From: Eledone cirrhosa
Lineage: Eukaryota; Mollusca; Cephalopoda; Octopoda; Eledonidae
NCBI GenBank assembly: GCA_964016885.1
Contig: OZ024743.1
Location: forward strand, 162,859,492 to 162,923,491
DNA: 64,000 nucleotides
Direction of reading: 5' to 3'
The translations under genes were made by a program, and so were the position numbers. Below, piece by piece: positions 33,370 to 43,174 of this stretch (its first letter is position 1; the number at the start of each line of letters is the position of its first letter). Under the pieces are notes generated by a model that was given only the letters and a program-made list of their open reading frames with translations, searched no databases and was not told where the DNA came from.

Positions 33370-33815
33370 TATATAAATAGATTATAAAATTGGGTAAAGA
33401 CCCTTATAGACAGAAAAAGAAGTTGCCAGCTGCTGCTATGAGGAATTGAACTTATATCTCTCAGACCAACTGTTTTTACAGTTATTTTTCTGTGCTTGCG
33501 CATACTACATTTTCTATGAACTTCATATTCCCTCAGCTCTTTGTAAGTTTGAAAATTCGAGCTTCACATATGATATTAGTTTACATTTTCAAAGCTGTTA
33601 GATTCAGCTCCCTAATTCAGATGGTGAGGTGTTGTCAGAAGTCCCTTAGCTTAGAGACATGAGGCGTGATTCCTTATAGCAGCCACTGACAATTTCTTTT
33701 TCTGTCTTTAACGGTTTTTACCTAATTTATAAGCTATTTATAGTGACTGACTGTTTTTACAGTTATTTTTCTGACCTGAGTTTACTACATTTTCTATGAA
33801 CTTCATATATATATA
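33370..33815. repeat. Dispersed repeat with internal duplication
   Basis: 'ctgtttttacagttatttttctg ... tactacattttctatgaac' appears twice (33468-33527 and 33747-33810), and 'agttgccagctgctgctatgagg' matches 45548-45570. A related unit at 45530-46090 carries the same ends. No coding sequence. Confidence 0.55.
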
Positions 33816-33829
33816 TATATATATATCTT

Positions 33830-34570
33830 TTCTAAAAAAATAAATCGTACACAAAACGCCAGCATCAACATGAATGGACCTGTTATTTTTATCTAAAGAC
33901 ATTTTTTCCAATTCCAAGCCACCCGTCCCTTCAATCTATCTTATTTCTCATTCTTTCATCTGATGAAAGACTAGCATCCAAAACGTTAAGACCCTCTTCC
34001 TGCTATTTCAAGCGTTAACCTAATATATCCCTTCCATATACTGTACCGATTGTGTTGTTATTTCTGTTTACCTTTTACATACATATATATGCATATATAT
34101 ATGTATATTTAAGACTTCCTTTGGTCATGGTTGATCATAGGTTTGCACTTGGAAAGTTCTTCCTCAAGGCACAAGCCTAGGTAAAGGTGGTTTTAGAAAA
34201 CCACCAGTTGTCCATGCAAGCAACTATCCATGCTACTAGTGTTGTACAAGAGAAAGGCAAAAGCTGATACAGCTTGGAACCATTTATGTCGCAGACTAAC
34301 TGAGAATGTAAAAGACAAAAAGAGATACCATGAGGCATTACATCCAACTTTTTAGCAATTCTGCCAATTGTATATATATATATATAAAACCGTTATTTTC
34401 TCTCAAGATAGGTATCACACAACTAAAACCCTCAAAGTTGCTACAAGTTGCTAGGCCCCACAGTTAGATGTTAGCTATATCTAACATTTGTAACAGTGAC
34501 CACAACATATGTTAACCTGCTGAATATCTGATACATGAGATTATCTTCTGAGTTATGGCCCTTTATGTTC
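33830..34570. other. Intronic sequence, weak repeat content
   Basis: Contains 'catctgatgaaagactagca' at 33957, reminiscent of Penelope-type terminal sequence, and a (TA)n at 34370-34386. No gene recognised. Confidence 0.35.
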
Positions 34571-34578
34571 TATTTCAG

Positions 34579-34648
34579 GGAAGCAATTATTTCCCTCCAA
34601 TGCCAAGTAGAGTTTCCATTAGAACACCTCCATCTCAAGGTCAAATTG
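34579..34648 (+). CDS. Gene 1, 70-nt coding exon with RTPPSQ motif
   Basis: Acceptor 'gttctatttcag', donor 'gtaagt'. Phase-0 entry gives GSNYFPPMPSRVSIRTPPSQ then GQI, leaving in phase 1, which fits the next exon at 35068. The phase-2-ending alternative is closed by a stop. Third copy of the RTPP(S/N)Q motif. Role unknown; Thr-Pro repeats are typical CDK/MAPK-site clusters. Confidence 0.65.
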
Positions 34649-35067
34649 GTAAGTTACTTTTAAATTGTTAAATGAAGCACATATATACACACAAAATGAA
34701 TGGACTACACTGGATTTAATTTCTTTTGTGAGGAATACATTATTCTATTATGCTGTGTGTCGTAAAAGACATCTAATAGTTGGCCCCGGGAAGGGCAACC
34801 AGCCATAAAACATTATTTCAAAAAGGAATCCTTGATTTGTATGAAGCCTTTCTTGGAGCCTGCATGGCTAATGCCTGCTTAAGCAGAGGAAATGGCTTTA
34901 GAATGCTTGCTTCATATTATTTTATAAGTTGATATCTCTATATAAACTGCTAGGCATTTTGTGCTAATTTAAACTTGTGTGCCTGCTCTTTTGTGTTTGT
35001 ATTTTGTCTTTGTAGTTTCATTAGTGTTATGGCACATGATAACAGATATTTTGCCACATTTTTCCAG

Positions 35068-35140
35068 ACAGTCCCCAAACTCCAATAATGAACATGAGTC
35101 CATCGTCAGCTGTGATGGAGATATCAAAAAAGTTTTCAAG
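35068..35140 (+). CDS. Gene 1, 73-nt coding exon
   Basis: Acceptor 'cacatttttccag', donor 'gtaatt'. Joined in phase 1 to the exon at 34579 it gives D, then SPQTPIMNMSPSSAVMEISK and KFS, ending in phase 2. A second open frame (QSPNSNNEHESIVSCDGDIK...) exists and would end in phase 0, but would need a phase-2 donor that the preceding exon cannot supply. The S/T-P composition favours the first reading. Confidence 0.55.
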
Positions 35141-35197
35141 GTAATTGAATTCATATACTTATCTTAACTAATGGTATACTACTATTAGCACTCTTGT

Positions 35198-35240
35198 CAT
35201 CATCATTTTACATCCACTTTTCCTTGCTTGAAAGGGTGTT
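35198..35240 (-). repeat. LINE tail snippet
   Basis: 'catcatcattttacatccac' plus 'ttttccttgcttgaaaggg': the last 40 bases of the PHD-LINE family, antisense. Confidence 0.7.
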
Positions 35241-35694
35241 GTATCACTGAAAATAGATTTAATTGTATTCACTTGTCCTATATATCTAGCTATTATAAAT
35301 TGCTTTAGGACATTTTATATTTTTCAAGGAAAGGTTTGTCTGCCAATTTTCAGAGTTTTTTATGGTGGTGGTGGTGGGGTTTGACTGGAATATTCCCTCT
35401 ACTCTACAATATTCACTATCTATCTTAATATTTCATATTGATCATAAGTTGTTGGCATGGGATATGGGTGTTATCAATTGAATCAGTCTTAGTATAAAAC
35501 CTCTACTCATATTAGAGATTCCAGGAAGATGAAAGATATTTGAATCCAAAATTTATAGGGATGTAACTCAATGCTGCTATCCCACCCCTCTTGGTTTTAA
35601 ATATTAAAATCACTATCTTTTTTTATATTATCTGAAAGAGTTCTAAAATAATCAGTTTAACACTATTCTTAGGCCCCATTTTATTATTTTGTGG

Positions 35695-35960
35695 ATGCAC
35701 AATGGCTGAACGGTTAAGAAGTTTGCTTTGCAATTACAAGGTCATGGGTTTGATCCCAGTGCCTGGAATCTTAAGCAAATGTCATTTACCATAGCCCTGG
35801 GTTGACCTGTGCCTTGTGATTGGGTAAACAGAAACTATTTAGAAGCTCGTCAGATGGACTACCTTTAATTCAAAGGGCCAGTCTTATCATACACTGCGTC
35901 ACACAGAATGTCACATTATAAGTATATGAATCAATGGAATGGTCAGCCACTTACGTGTTA
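35695..35960 (+). repeat. tRNA-derived SINE, third type
   Basis: A tRNA-like head with 'caatggctgaacggttaag' (box A-like) and 'ggtcatgggtttgatcccag' (box B-like), followed by a non-tRNA body ('gggttgacctgtgccttgtg', 'agaagctcgtcagatgg'). It does not fold as a functional tRNA gene. Confidence 0.65.
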
Positions 35961-36094
35961 ATTTCATGAGCAGACTGCTCCATTGATTGAACAACTAGAA
36001 CACTCATTGTCAAAACTATCAGAAGTCCACTCCATTTATTGTTTTAGTTAATATGGTATTTATTTTATCATTTTTAGGCAAATATCTGGGATAA

Positions 36095-37490
36095 ATTAAT
36101 CTAGGAGAAACTTAAAACACAAGCATGGAAGAAGAACCTAGAAATGAAGGGTCTAAAAGTAAATTTAACAAAGACGAAAGTTTTAATAAGTAAGAAAGAA
36201 GACAGGAAAGTGGCCTTGTTTGATATGTCAGAAAGAGGTGGGCAGAAAATCCATAAGGTGTACATAATGTAAATTATGGATGCATAAGAGATGTAGTGGG
36301 ATTGCAGGTAAGCTAATAGAAAAGATAGACTTTATGTGGCAGATGCACAGGGGAAGTAAGCACAAATAACACACATGAAATAGATTTTCTCAACTGCCAG
36401 GGGGGCTCCATAGGAATTAGTAGTGGGAGAGGATGCAGTGATAGATAGAGCAAGAACAGGCTGGAAGAAGTTTGGAGATTTATTACCACTGCTAACAACA
36501 AAATGTTTTTCTCCTAGAGTGTATGATGCCTGTGTGCGAACTGCAGAAGACCTGCAAAGGCTAGAAAGATATAAGTCAAAAATGCGCCAATGAATCTGTA
36601 ATGTTAGAGTGCATGAGTAACTTAGCATAAGCAAACTGAGAGAAAAATTTGGCAGAAGAGGAATTGGTTGTAGTCTACAAGAGAGAAGACTATTGATATG
36701 GATATGTGAGACACATGGAAGATAGCAGCTGCATAAGGAAATACAGAGAAACCCCAGTGGCTGGAGCCCATTGAAGAGGTAGACCCAGAAAGACATGGAA
36801 TGAGGTTGTGAAGGTCAACCTTAAAAAACTAAAGACCATGAGGGCTGGCAATATGCAGTGGTGAGAAAGATCAGCCTGGAGCATACAATGTAACCTGACC
36901 TTCCCACTAACAGTCCCCAAAGTTATTCTCAACCTCACTACTTCAACCCTGCCGTGCATGCCCACCCCATTCCTAGCAGGAGCCTCCAACTCATCTGTGA
37001 AGTGGTTGGTGATTCAGCCATGTACAGCTTGCTAAGCAAACAGTTGGGAGGACCCTTCAGCTGTGTCAGAAACATGACAACCTCCCTAGTGTTTGGTGAT
37101 CTACACAACAAAACACATCCAGTACATGCTGTAAAGTGGTTGGTGATAGAAAGGGCATCCAGCTGTAGAAAGCCTAACAAAGGGCTGGGAGAACTCCTCA
37201 GCCATGTCAAGGACATGACAACTTCCCTAGTGTTGATCTACGCACCCTGTACACGCTGTAAAATGGTTGGTGATAGGAAACACATCCAGCCAAAGAAATT
37301 TTGCCAAACAAAAGGTTGGGAGGACCCTCAGTTATACACTTGGTGGAGCGTTGGCCGTACATAAGTGAAACACAGAACCCTGAGCTGCCTGGAAGATTAG
37401 TGGTTCTGCTTCAGTACTGACTTGGTCTATGTAGATCTGTCCAACCCTTGCTAGCAAGGAAAGTGGATGTTAAAACAATGATGAAGATGA
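36095..37490 (+). mobile_element. PHD-LINE, strongly decayed copy with rearranged tail
   Basis: 'gggtctaaaagtaaatttaac' (GLKVNLTKTKVLISKKE), a damaged finger at 36205-36350 ('tggatgcataagagatgtagtggg'), the GRLYDAC-like 'gagtgtatgatgcctgtgtgcg', 'ttgatatggatatgtgag' (YGHV), and a tail (36900-37490) holding three diverged units 'catccag...gtaaa(g/a)tggttggtgata' and ending 'caatgatgaagatga'. Many stops. Confidence 0.7.
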
Positions 37491-37600
37491 GAACCATAGG
37501 CTTACATCTTGTCATTAGTAAGTATTAATTCCCTTTTACATTATCTTGATTCTGCCAAGTTACAGATCAATAAACTAGCAGATGGACAGTTTAACAACTA

Positions 37601-37751
37601 CCATATTTCCCGGCGCCAAAGACGCTTTGTCCTCGAGTACGCACCCTAATTTTGACAACCAAAAATTTGATAAAAAATAATAAACAACCTTGGTAGGTTT
37701 TTTAGAATTATTTTAGGAAAAAAGTAGTGTCTTCGACGTCGGGAAATACGG
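37601..37751. mobile_element. 151-bp MITE with TA target duplication
   Basis: Terminal inverted repeats CCATATTTCCCG (37601-) and CGGGAAATACGG (-37751), which pair with a single mismatch and extend imperfectly to about 26 bp, directly flanked by TA on each side (37599-37600 and 37752-37753). No coding capacity. The TA duplication suggests mobilisation by a Tc1/mariner-like transposase. Confidence 0.75.
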
Positions 37752-38017
37752 TAATTACATATTGCATGAGCCAACATGTTTTTAATGGAAAGCTAAGAGA
37801 TGTTCAAGAGAGATAGTTTAACAACAGTGACTCTCTATGCAGTTGCTTGATCTGCTAGAAATAGGAACCAAATCTCTGTTGAATCACTCCCTACTGTCTT
37901 AAAAAAAGAAAGTCACATGGGAATTTGCTCTTTGCAGCCATGTTTTTCCTGCATCCATCAACTTGCAGTTGAAACATTAACATCACTGGTCTCAACAGGA
38001 AAAAACACGGACAACAA

Positions 38018-38625
38018 TGATGAGTTATCACACACTATTATAATGTATTGATATAAACCCATGCTAGCGTGGAAAATGGACGTTAAACGAAGATGATAAT
38101 GATGATGAGGATGATCTAAAGTCTGTCTCAAGTCAGAGGCTTGTCAGGCCGGTGCTTATCCAGGTTTCGTGGCATGAAGTTACAGAGTACAAAGACTTTC
38201 TCTTGGACAGGATGCCAGTATATCACAGGGTTAAACCACCAGCTATTGCTGGTACTCATTTTCAGCTGAGTATACTGGAGTAATGTGAAATGAAGTGTTT
38301 TGCTCAATAACACAATACACAACCCAACCCAGGAATCAAACCCACAACATTATGATAGGCCATGCACCTCCACTATGATGCACAACAATACATTATAACA
38401 CACTACTTTAATGTATTATGATACACTGTGTGCTATGTTATACTTACTAATTCATTGCAATATGTTATGATGCACCAGTGTTATGACACACTGCTATATC
38501 TTATTACTCACATTTACAATTTGTTATGACTTACCACTACAATAACTTATGTTTTACTGGCACAATGTGTTATGATATTACAATGTATTTTGACACAGCA
38601 CCGTAATGTGACACATTTTGAAAAT
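38018..38625. repeat. Degenerate satellite interrupted by LINE tail and SINE
   Basis: 38018-38050 and 38385-38625 consist of loosely repeated 20-30 bp units like 'aatgtattatgatacactac'. Between them sit a LINE tail snippet (38051-38115, ending in GATGAT repeats) and the SINE at 38130-38390, both probably later insertions. Confidence 0.55.
38130..38390 (-). repeat. tRNA-derived SINE, second type
   Basis: The minus strand starts 'agtggaggtgcatggcctatc', then box B-like 'tgtgggtttgattcctggg', 'tgagcaaaacacttcatttc' and 'ctgaaaatgagtaccagc', and a body ending near 'aagcaccggcctgacaag'. Same family as 13030-13196. Confidence 0.7.
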
Positions 38626-38707
38626 ATAAGATAAGTTACAATCAGAACTACTATCATATAAACGTTGTGTAGTAAACTTTCCCTGTTCTGGTTTTCTTTT
38701 TTTCCAG

Positions 38708-38900
38708 ATAATAGCTGATCCCTCTGTCAGTAAACCAGAATTATAAGTTCTGTCATTCCATTCCAAAGTCCAAAGAATTTTACATTTCAGGCAGTTTTTT
38801 TTTCTTTTTTTTTTATTAAAATTTGTAATTTTTACAGTTATGTTCCTTTTCTAGAGTTTTTTTTAAGAATCACAAATAAATAAAAAAATTTCCTAACAGC
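38708..38900 (+). CDS. Candidate last exon of gene 1 with poly(A) signal
   Basis: A strong acceptor ('ttttctttttttccag') opens at 38708. If spliced from 35140 in phase 2, the first codon is AGA and the next is TAA, so the protein would end right there. If an unseen exon changes the phase to 0, it would read IIADPSVSKPEL and then stop. In either case the stretch is mostly 3' UTR with AATAAA at 38875-38880. No other gene 1 exon is evident before ORC2 starts at 46715. Confidence 0.4.
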
Positions 38901-39111
38901 TTCTAGTTTCTTCATTATTCCATTTGTATCCCAAGAAAAAAATGCATGTTAACAAGAAACATAAAAACTGGATCATTATTTTGGAATTACATAAACTTAA
39001 ATATCAAAACCTCTTATTGGTAAAATTATAATTCTTAGAATTATTAACTTCATCTTCAAAGATGAAACTTTTTTTTTGAAATGTAAACAGACTGGCGGAA
39101 TTTGAAAATGT

Positions 39112-39310
39112 GAGCATCCCAAATGCAGAAAATAACTGTAATAACTGACTATTTCTATAAATAATAGTTGAAAAAATTGAGTAAAATACCCTTAGAGATG
39201 GAAAGACATTTCTATTCACTACTTTCCTAAGGGTATTTAACCTAATTTTCCCAACCATTATTTTTAGTAATAGACAGTTATTACAGTCACTTTCTGCATT
39301 TGGGACACTC
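39112..39310. mobile_element. Fold-back MITE (about 199 bp)
   Basis: Nearly the whole element is an imperfect palindrome. The left arm begins 'gagcatcccaaatgcagaaa' and the right arm ends with the complement of 'gagtgtcccaaatgcagaaa'; the pairing continues through 'gactgtaataactg', 'aataatagttg' and 'taaataccctta' to a short centre near 39210. No coding sequence. The target duplication is unclear. Confidence 0.7.
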
Positions 39311-39334
39311 GTATTAAATTTTTTTTTTAATATA

Positions 39335-41975
39335 GGTTGGAGCATGTTTCTAGGGAGAAGGAGAGTGACTTGGTGTTGGAACAGTAAGGTGGAGAAGACA
39401 ATTAAGGCCAAAAGACAGGCATGGAAAGAATGGCAAGATGGGGGGGGGGGGGTAGAGAACACTACCAGGAGGCTAGAAGAGAAGCTAGGCAACAAGAAGG
39501 GAAGCAGAAGATAAAAAATTTAAGCATGTTCTGCGCGTGAACCAGAGGCGTGGAGTGTCCAGGATTGTGAGACAATGTGTCACGGAAAATTGTGATATCA
39601 TTGGGAAGAAGTGTGTCTGCGACGACAACGGAGTACTTGCCCTCACTGATGCTGAAAAGGTGTATGGAAGTGTCACTGTGAAAGCTACTAAATGAGGAGA
39701 ATGAATGGGATGAAGATAGCTTGTCCTCAGTTGACCCAACAGAGGGACTGGCTGTGCAAGTTAGCAGTAGTATAGTAAATAAAGTAACCAAAGATATGAA
39801 GACAGGCAAAGCAACTGGAATGGTGGGTCACCTGTATAGTAAACCAAGTTATATGAAATGATGTCATACCAAATGACTGGCATAGCAACAGCATCATTAA
39901 CTGTTACAAGGGCAAAGGAGATGCTCTAGACAGGGGAAACTATAGAGGCACCAAGCTGGTTGATCAGGTCATGAAGGCCACAGCTAATTAGAGACTGAGT
40001 CAATTTTGATGAAATGCAGTTTGGATTTGTGCCAGGTAAAAGTACCATGGATGCTCTCTTCCTTGTGAGGTAGCTGCAGGAGAAGTACCTAGCTAAATGT
40101 AAACCCCTCTACTTAGCTTTTATTGACTTGGAGAAAGCCTTTGACAGTCCCCCGTTCCATTATCTGGTGGGCTCTTGAAAACTAGGAGTAGATGAGTGAC
40201 TTGTGAAAGCTATACAAGCCATGTATAGAGGAACAGTCAGCAAGGTTAGAATTAACAATGACTATAGTGAAGAATTTAGTGTGCAGGTAGGTGTCGATCA
40301 CGGCTCTGTTCTTAACCCTTTCCTGTTTACTATAACAGAAGAGTTTAAGACTGGCTGCCTCTGGGAACTTCTGTATGCAGATGATCTAACCCTCATAGCT
40401 AAATCTATGGCAGAATTTGAGAAGAAATTCCAAACTTGGAATCAAAAGGTCTTAAAGTTAACTTGTCAAAGACTAAAGTGCAAGTATTTAGAAAGGAAAA
40501 TAGGGTCCAAGTCCCCTCAGGGAATGGCCTTGCCCAGTGTGCAGGAAAGGAGTAGGTACAAATTCCATCCTATATCCCAAATGCAAGCTATGGGTACATA
40601 AAAGATGTAGTGGGATCACAGGCAGGCTATCAAAGAATGTAGGTTTTATATGCGGCCGATGCACAGGTGCAGTAAGTAGCAAGTACCCATTGGATATTAG
40701 CGCTTTCAAATGTCCAGGCGACTCTAGAAATAGTTGACAGTTTCCATTACCTGGGTGACCAAATCTGAAAGTACAGTAGCCAGAGTAAGAACAGGATGGA
40801 GAAAGTTCAGGGAGCTACTACCGCTACTAACTACAAAAGGTTTTTCCCTTAAAATGAAGGGCAGATTGTATGATGTTTGTATACAAACAGCAATGTTACA
40901 TGGTAGTAAGACCTTGGCATTGTGTACAGAGGATCTGCAAAGATCGGAAAAGAATAAAGCATGGTTGAGTAATAGTAATATACAGGAATGTTAAAGCATA
41001 AATGAACTGAGAGAGAAACTGGGCATTAGAGGGGTCAGATACACTATGCTAGAGAGGAGATTGTGTTGGTAGGGTTATGTGATGCATATGAAGGATGACA
41101 GCTATATAAAAAGGTGCAAGACAATCAAAGTTGATGGAAGCTATGGAGTAGGAAGATCTGGGATGAGATGATAAAAACTGACCTTGCGTAATTGCACCTC
41201 TCAAAATAAATGACAGGATCAAGATCATTGTCATTATGCAGTAATACAGAAGACCCGCCTTCCCATGTGCACGGACTGAAACATACATCTAGTAGGCACC
41301 TCTTGCCCACTATACCCCTTACTTCCATACACTGTAAAGTGGTTATGTAGGTGTCACGACAAAAAGCACCCAGCCCACTCTGTAAAGTGGTCATGTAGGT
41401 GTCACGACAAAAAGCACCCAGCCCACTCTGTAAAGTGGTCATGTAGGTGTCACGACAAAAAGCACCCAGCCCACTCTGTAAAGTGGTCATGTAGGTGTCA
41501 CGACAAAAAGCACCCAGCCCACTCTGTAAAGTGGTCATGTAGGTGTCATGTCACGACAAAAAGCACCCAGCCCACTCTGTAAAGTGGTCATGTAGGTGTC
41601 ACGACAAAAAGCACCCAGCCCACTCTGTAAAGTGGTCATGTAGGTGTCACGACAAAAAGCACCCAGCCCACTCTGTAAAGTGGTCATGTAGGTGTCACGA
41701 CAAAAAGCACCCAGCCCACTGTAAAGTGGTCATGTAGGTGTCACGACAAAAAGCACCCAGCCCACTGTAAAGTGGTCATGTAGGTGTCATGACAAAAAGC
41801 ACCCACCCAGTACACACTGTAAATGTGGTTGACATTAGGAAGGGAATCCAGCCATAAAAACCAAGCCAGAAACAGTTTGTATGAGCAAGACCTGACCCAA
41901 CTTGCCTCAAACATTACAACCCGCCTAACCCATGCTAGCGTGGAAAATGGACGTTAAATGATAATGATGATGTTT
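39335..41975 (+). mobile_element. PHD-LINE, longest + strand copy, with minisatellite tail
   Basis: Begins with the region preceding the polymerase, including a G-tract (39440-39451). Then 'tgttacaagggcaaaggaga' (CYKGKGD), 'gaaatgcagtttggatttgtg' (EMQFGFVPGKST), 'gacttggagaaagcctttga' (DLEKAFD), the frame 40203-40601 with YADDLTLIAK, a finger at 40537-40737 with CKLWVHKRCSGITGRLSKN intact but frame-shifted from the palm, 'VYLGDQI' remains, GRLYDVCIQTAMLHGSKT at 40860-40920, and a stop-rich C-terminus to about 41280. The tail contains the 10-unit minisatellite (41331-41806) and ends in GATGATG at 41972. Inactive. Confidence 0.8.
41331..41806 (+). repeat. Minisatellite of 46-48 bp, ten units
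   Basis: Ten tandem units of the form 'ctgtaaagtggtcatgtagg' + 'tgtcacgacaaaaagcaccc' + 'agcccact'. The CACGAC element recurs at 41355, 41403, 41451, 41499, 41552, 41600, 41648, 41696, 41742 and (as CATGAC) 41788: period 48, one 53-bp unit, last two 46. Units are almost identical. It belongs to the LINE 3' tail. Frames crossing it are artefacts. Confidence 0.95.
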
Positions 41976-42096
41976 TGATCTCTCATTGTCAGCTGAACTG
42001 TTCCTAGATGTATAAGGGAGCCAAAAAAACAGCCAAGTACTCATTGTAAAAATATATAAAGTAACATAAATACAATATACATTCTTTTATTGTATA

Positions 42097-42390
42097 CTAG
42101 CATTAAAGCCCGGCGTTGCTCAGGGTCATTAAGTTACCAAAGTTAGGTTGCACCACCCATTTTATGGCAGCACTTTTTTGTCTGCCAGGCACTGGGTGAA
42201 TGAATTGCAGACCTGGAAGCATGAGCTGCGCCAGCAGTGACAATTGTAGTTTCGCCTATGGATATTATCTCTGTGCAAAAAAGTGTTGAAATTTATTGTT
42301 TCACAGTACTTGCGCAAGACGCGCATAGACGATGCCAGCCGAACAACAGAGCTGCGATGGAGTTGTTCTGCATGGTTGTCTGTGTGTTTT
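42097..42390 (-). mobile_element. Helitron 3' terminus, antisense
   Basis: 'atactagcattaaagcccgg' followed by 'cgttgctcaggg': on the minus strand this ends in a 'gggcaacgccggg'-type hairpin and CTAG at 42100-42097 followed by T, as at 5102, 5732 and 21342. The 5' limit is not identifiable; 42390 is a nominal boundary where tandem repeats begin. Confidence 0.55.
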
Positions 42391-42600
42391 CTAAATTTAA
42401 GACAGTAGGGAGGGTTGTGATATGAGGGAGAGTTAGCTGTTGTTTCTAGCAGGTTTAGTGACCTCATAGAGGATATGTGTTTTCTAAATTTAAGACAGTA
42501 GGGAGTGGTGTGATATGGGGGAGAGTTAGCTGCTGTTTCTAGCAGGTTTAGTAACCTCATAGAGGATATGTGTTTTCTAAATTTAAGACAGTAGGGCTTG
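42388..42600. repeat. Tandem repeat, about 94-bp unit
   Basis: 'gtgttttctaaatttaagacagtaggg' and 'gggagagttagctg(t/c)tgtttctagcagg' occur at 42388, 42477 and (partial) 42569. The unit is homologous to single copies at 63805-63870 and, inverted, 32390-32460 and 37845-37925. Confidence 0.85.
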
Positions 42601-42880
42601 TTTGTGTGTATATATGTGTTTGCAAGCAAGTGTGTGCGTGGGTGGAGGTATATGTATATGTATGTACGTGTTTGTGTGTACGGGTATATATACGTGTATG
42701 CACACGTGTGTGTGTATGTGGACATGTGTCTGTGTATGTATGTGCCTCTCTGGATGCATGTATGTTTATATATTCTCCTTAAATGTGTGTGTATTGCGGG
42801 AGTCTATGTGTACGACTGTCGTTATCTATGTGATTATGTGTGTCTGTGAGTGCGCGCATGGATGTGTAAACTACCAAACA
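42600..42880. repeat. GT/TATG-rich simple sequence
   Basis: Low-complexity alternation of TGTGTG, TATGTA and similar. The open frames on both strands are artefacts. Confidence 0.8.
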
Positions 42881-43174
42881 CATCATTTATTGAAGTGTAG
42901 CAGACATGGGACAGACAGCGCCCTGATGGTCAGCGGACTGGTACCTGTGGTCAGAATTATGATGACGTGAACAACCAGCGGCCAATCACAGGACACGCGA
43001 AGAGGATGAAGTTTTTGACGGTACTGGCCCAGAGCGTCAGATAACCCAGTGAGAGAATATACTCCGAAATCATTAGACGTGTCCGTCGAACCGGCGGATC
43101 CAGAATCAGACAGATCCACACAATGATCACGTCTCGATTTTTCGTTTTCTATTATATATATATATATATATAAT

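Noticed and set aside
33950..33990. CTGATGA...AAAACG, reminiscent of a hammerhead ribozyme core as found in some Penelope terminal repeats
   Set aside because: The sequence between the two core strands shows no convincing stem II and the GAAA box is missing.
35695..35770. Possible tRNA gene
   Set aside because: Box A- and B-like sequences exist, but no acceptor stem or clover-leaf could be seen; it is a SINE head.
36060..36115. Additional gene 1 exon after the acceptor 'catttttag' at 36077
   Set aside because: In the phase required it meets a stop after seven codons, and LINE sequence begins directly downstream.
41125..41737. Open frames on both strands encoding repeated 16-residue peptides (137 and 64 aa)
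   Set aside because: They are translations of the 48-bp minisatellite; because 48 is a multiple of three every frame stays open. No start context or homology.
41331..41806. Regular repeat array resembling a CRISPR
   Set aside because: There are no unique spacers between repeats; units are directly adjacent and nearly identical, and the context is a eukaryotic LINE tail.
42162..42970. Frames of 83-187 aa rich in Val, Tyr, Cys or Thr
   Set aside because: Translations of GT/TATG simple sequence and of the tandem repeat at 42388-42600.
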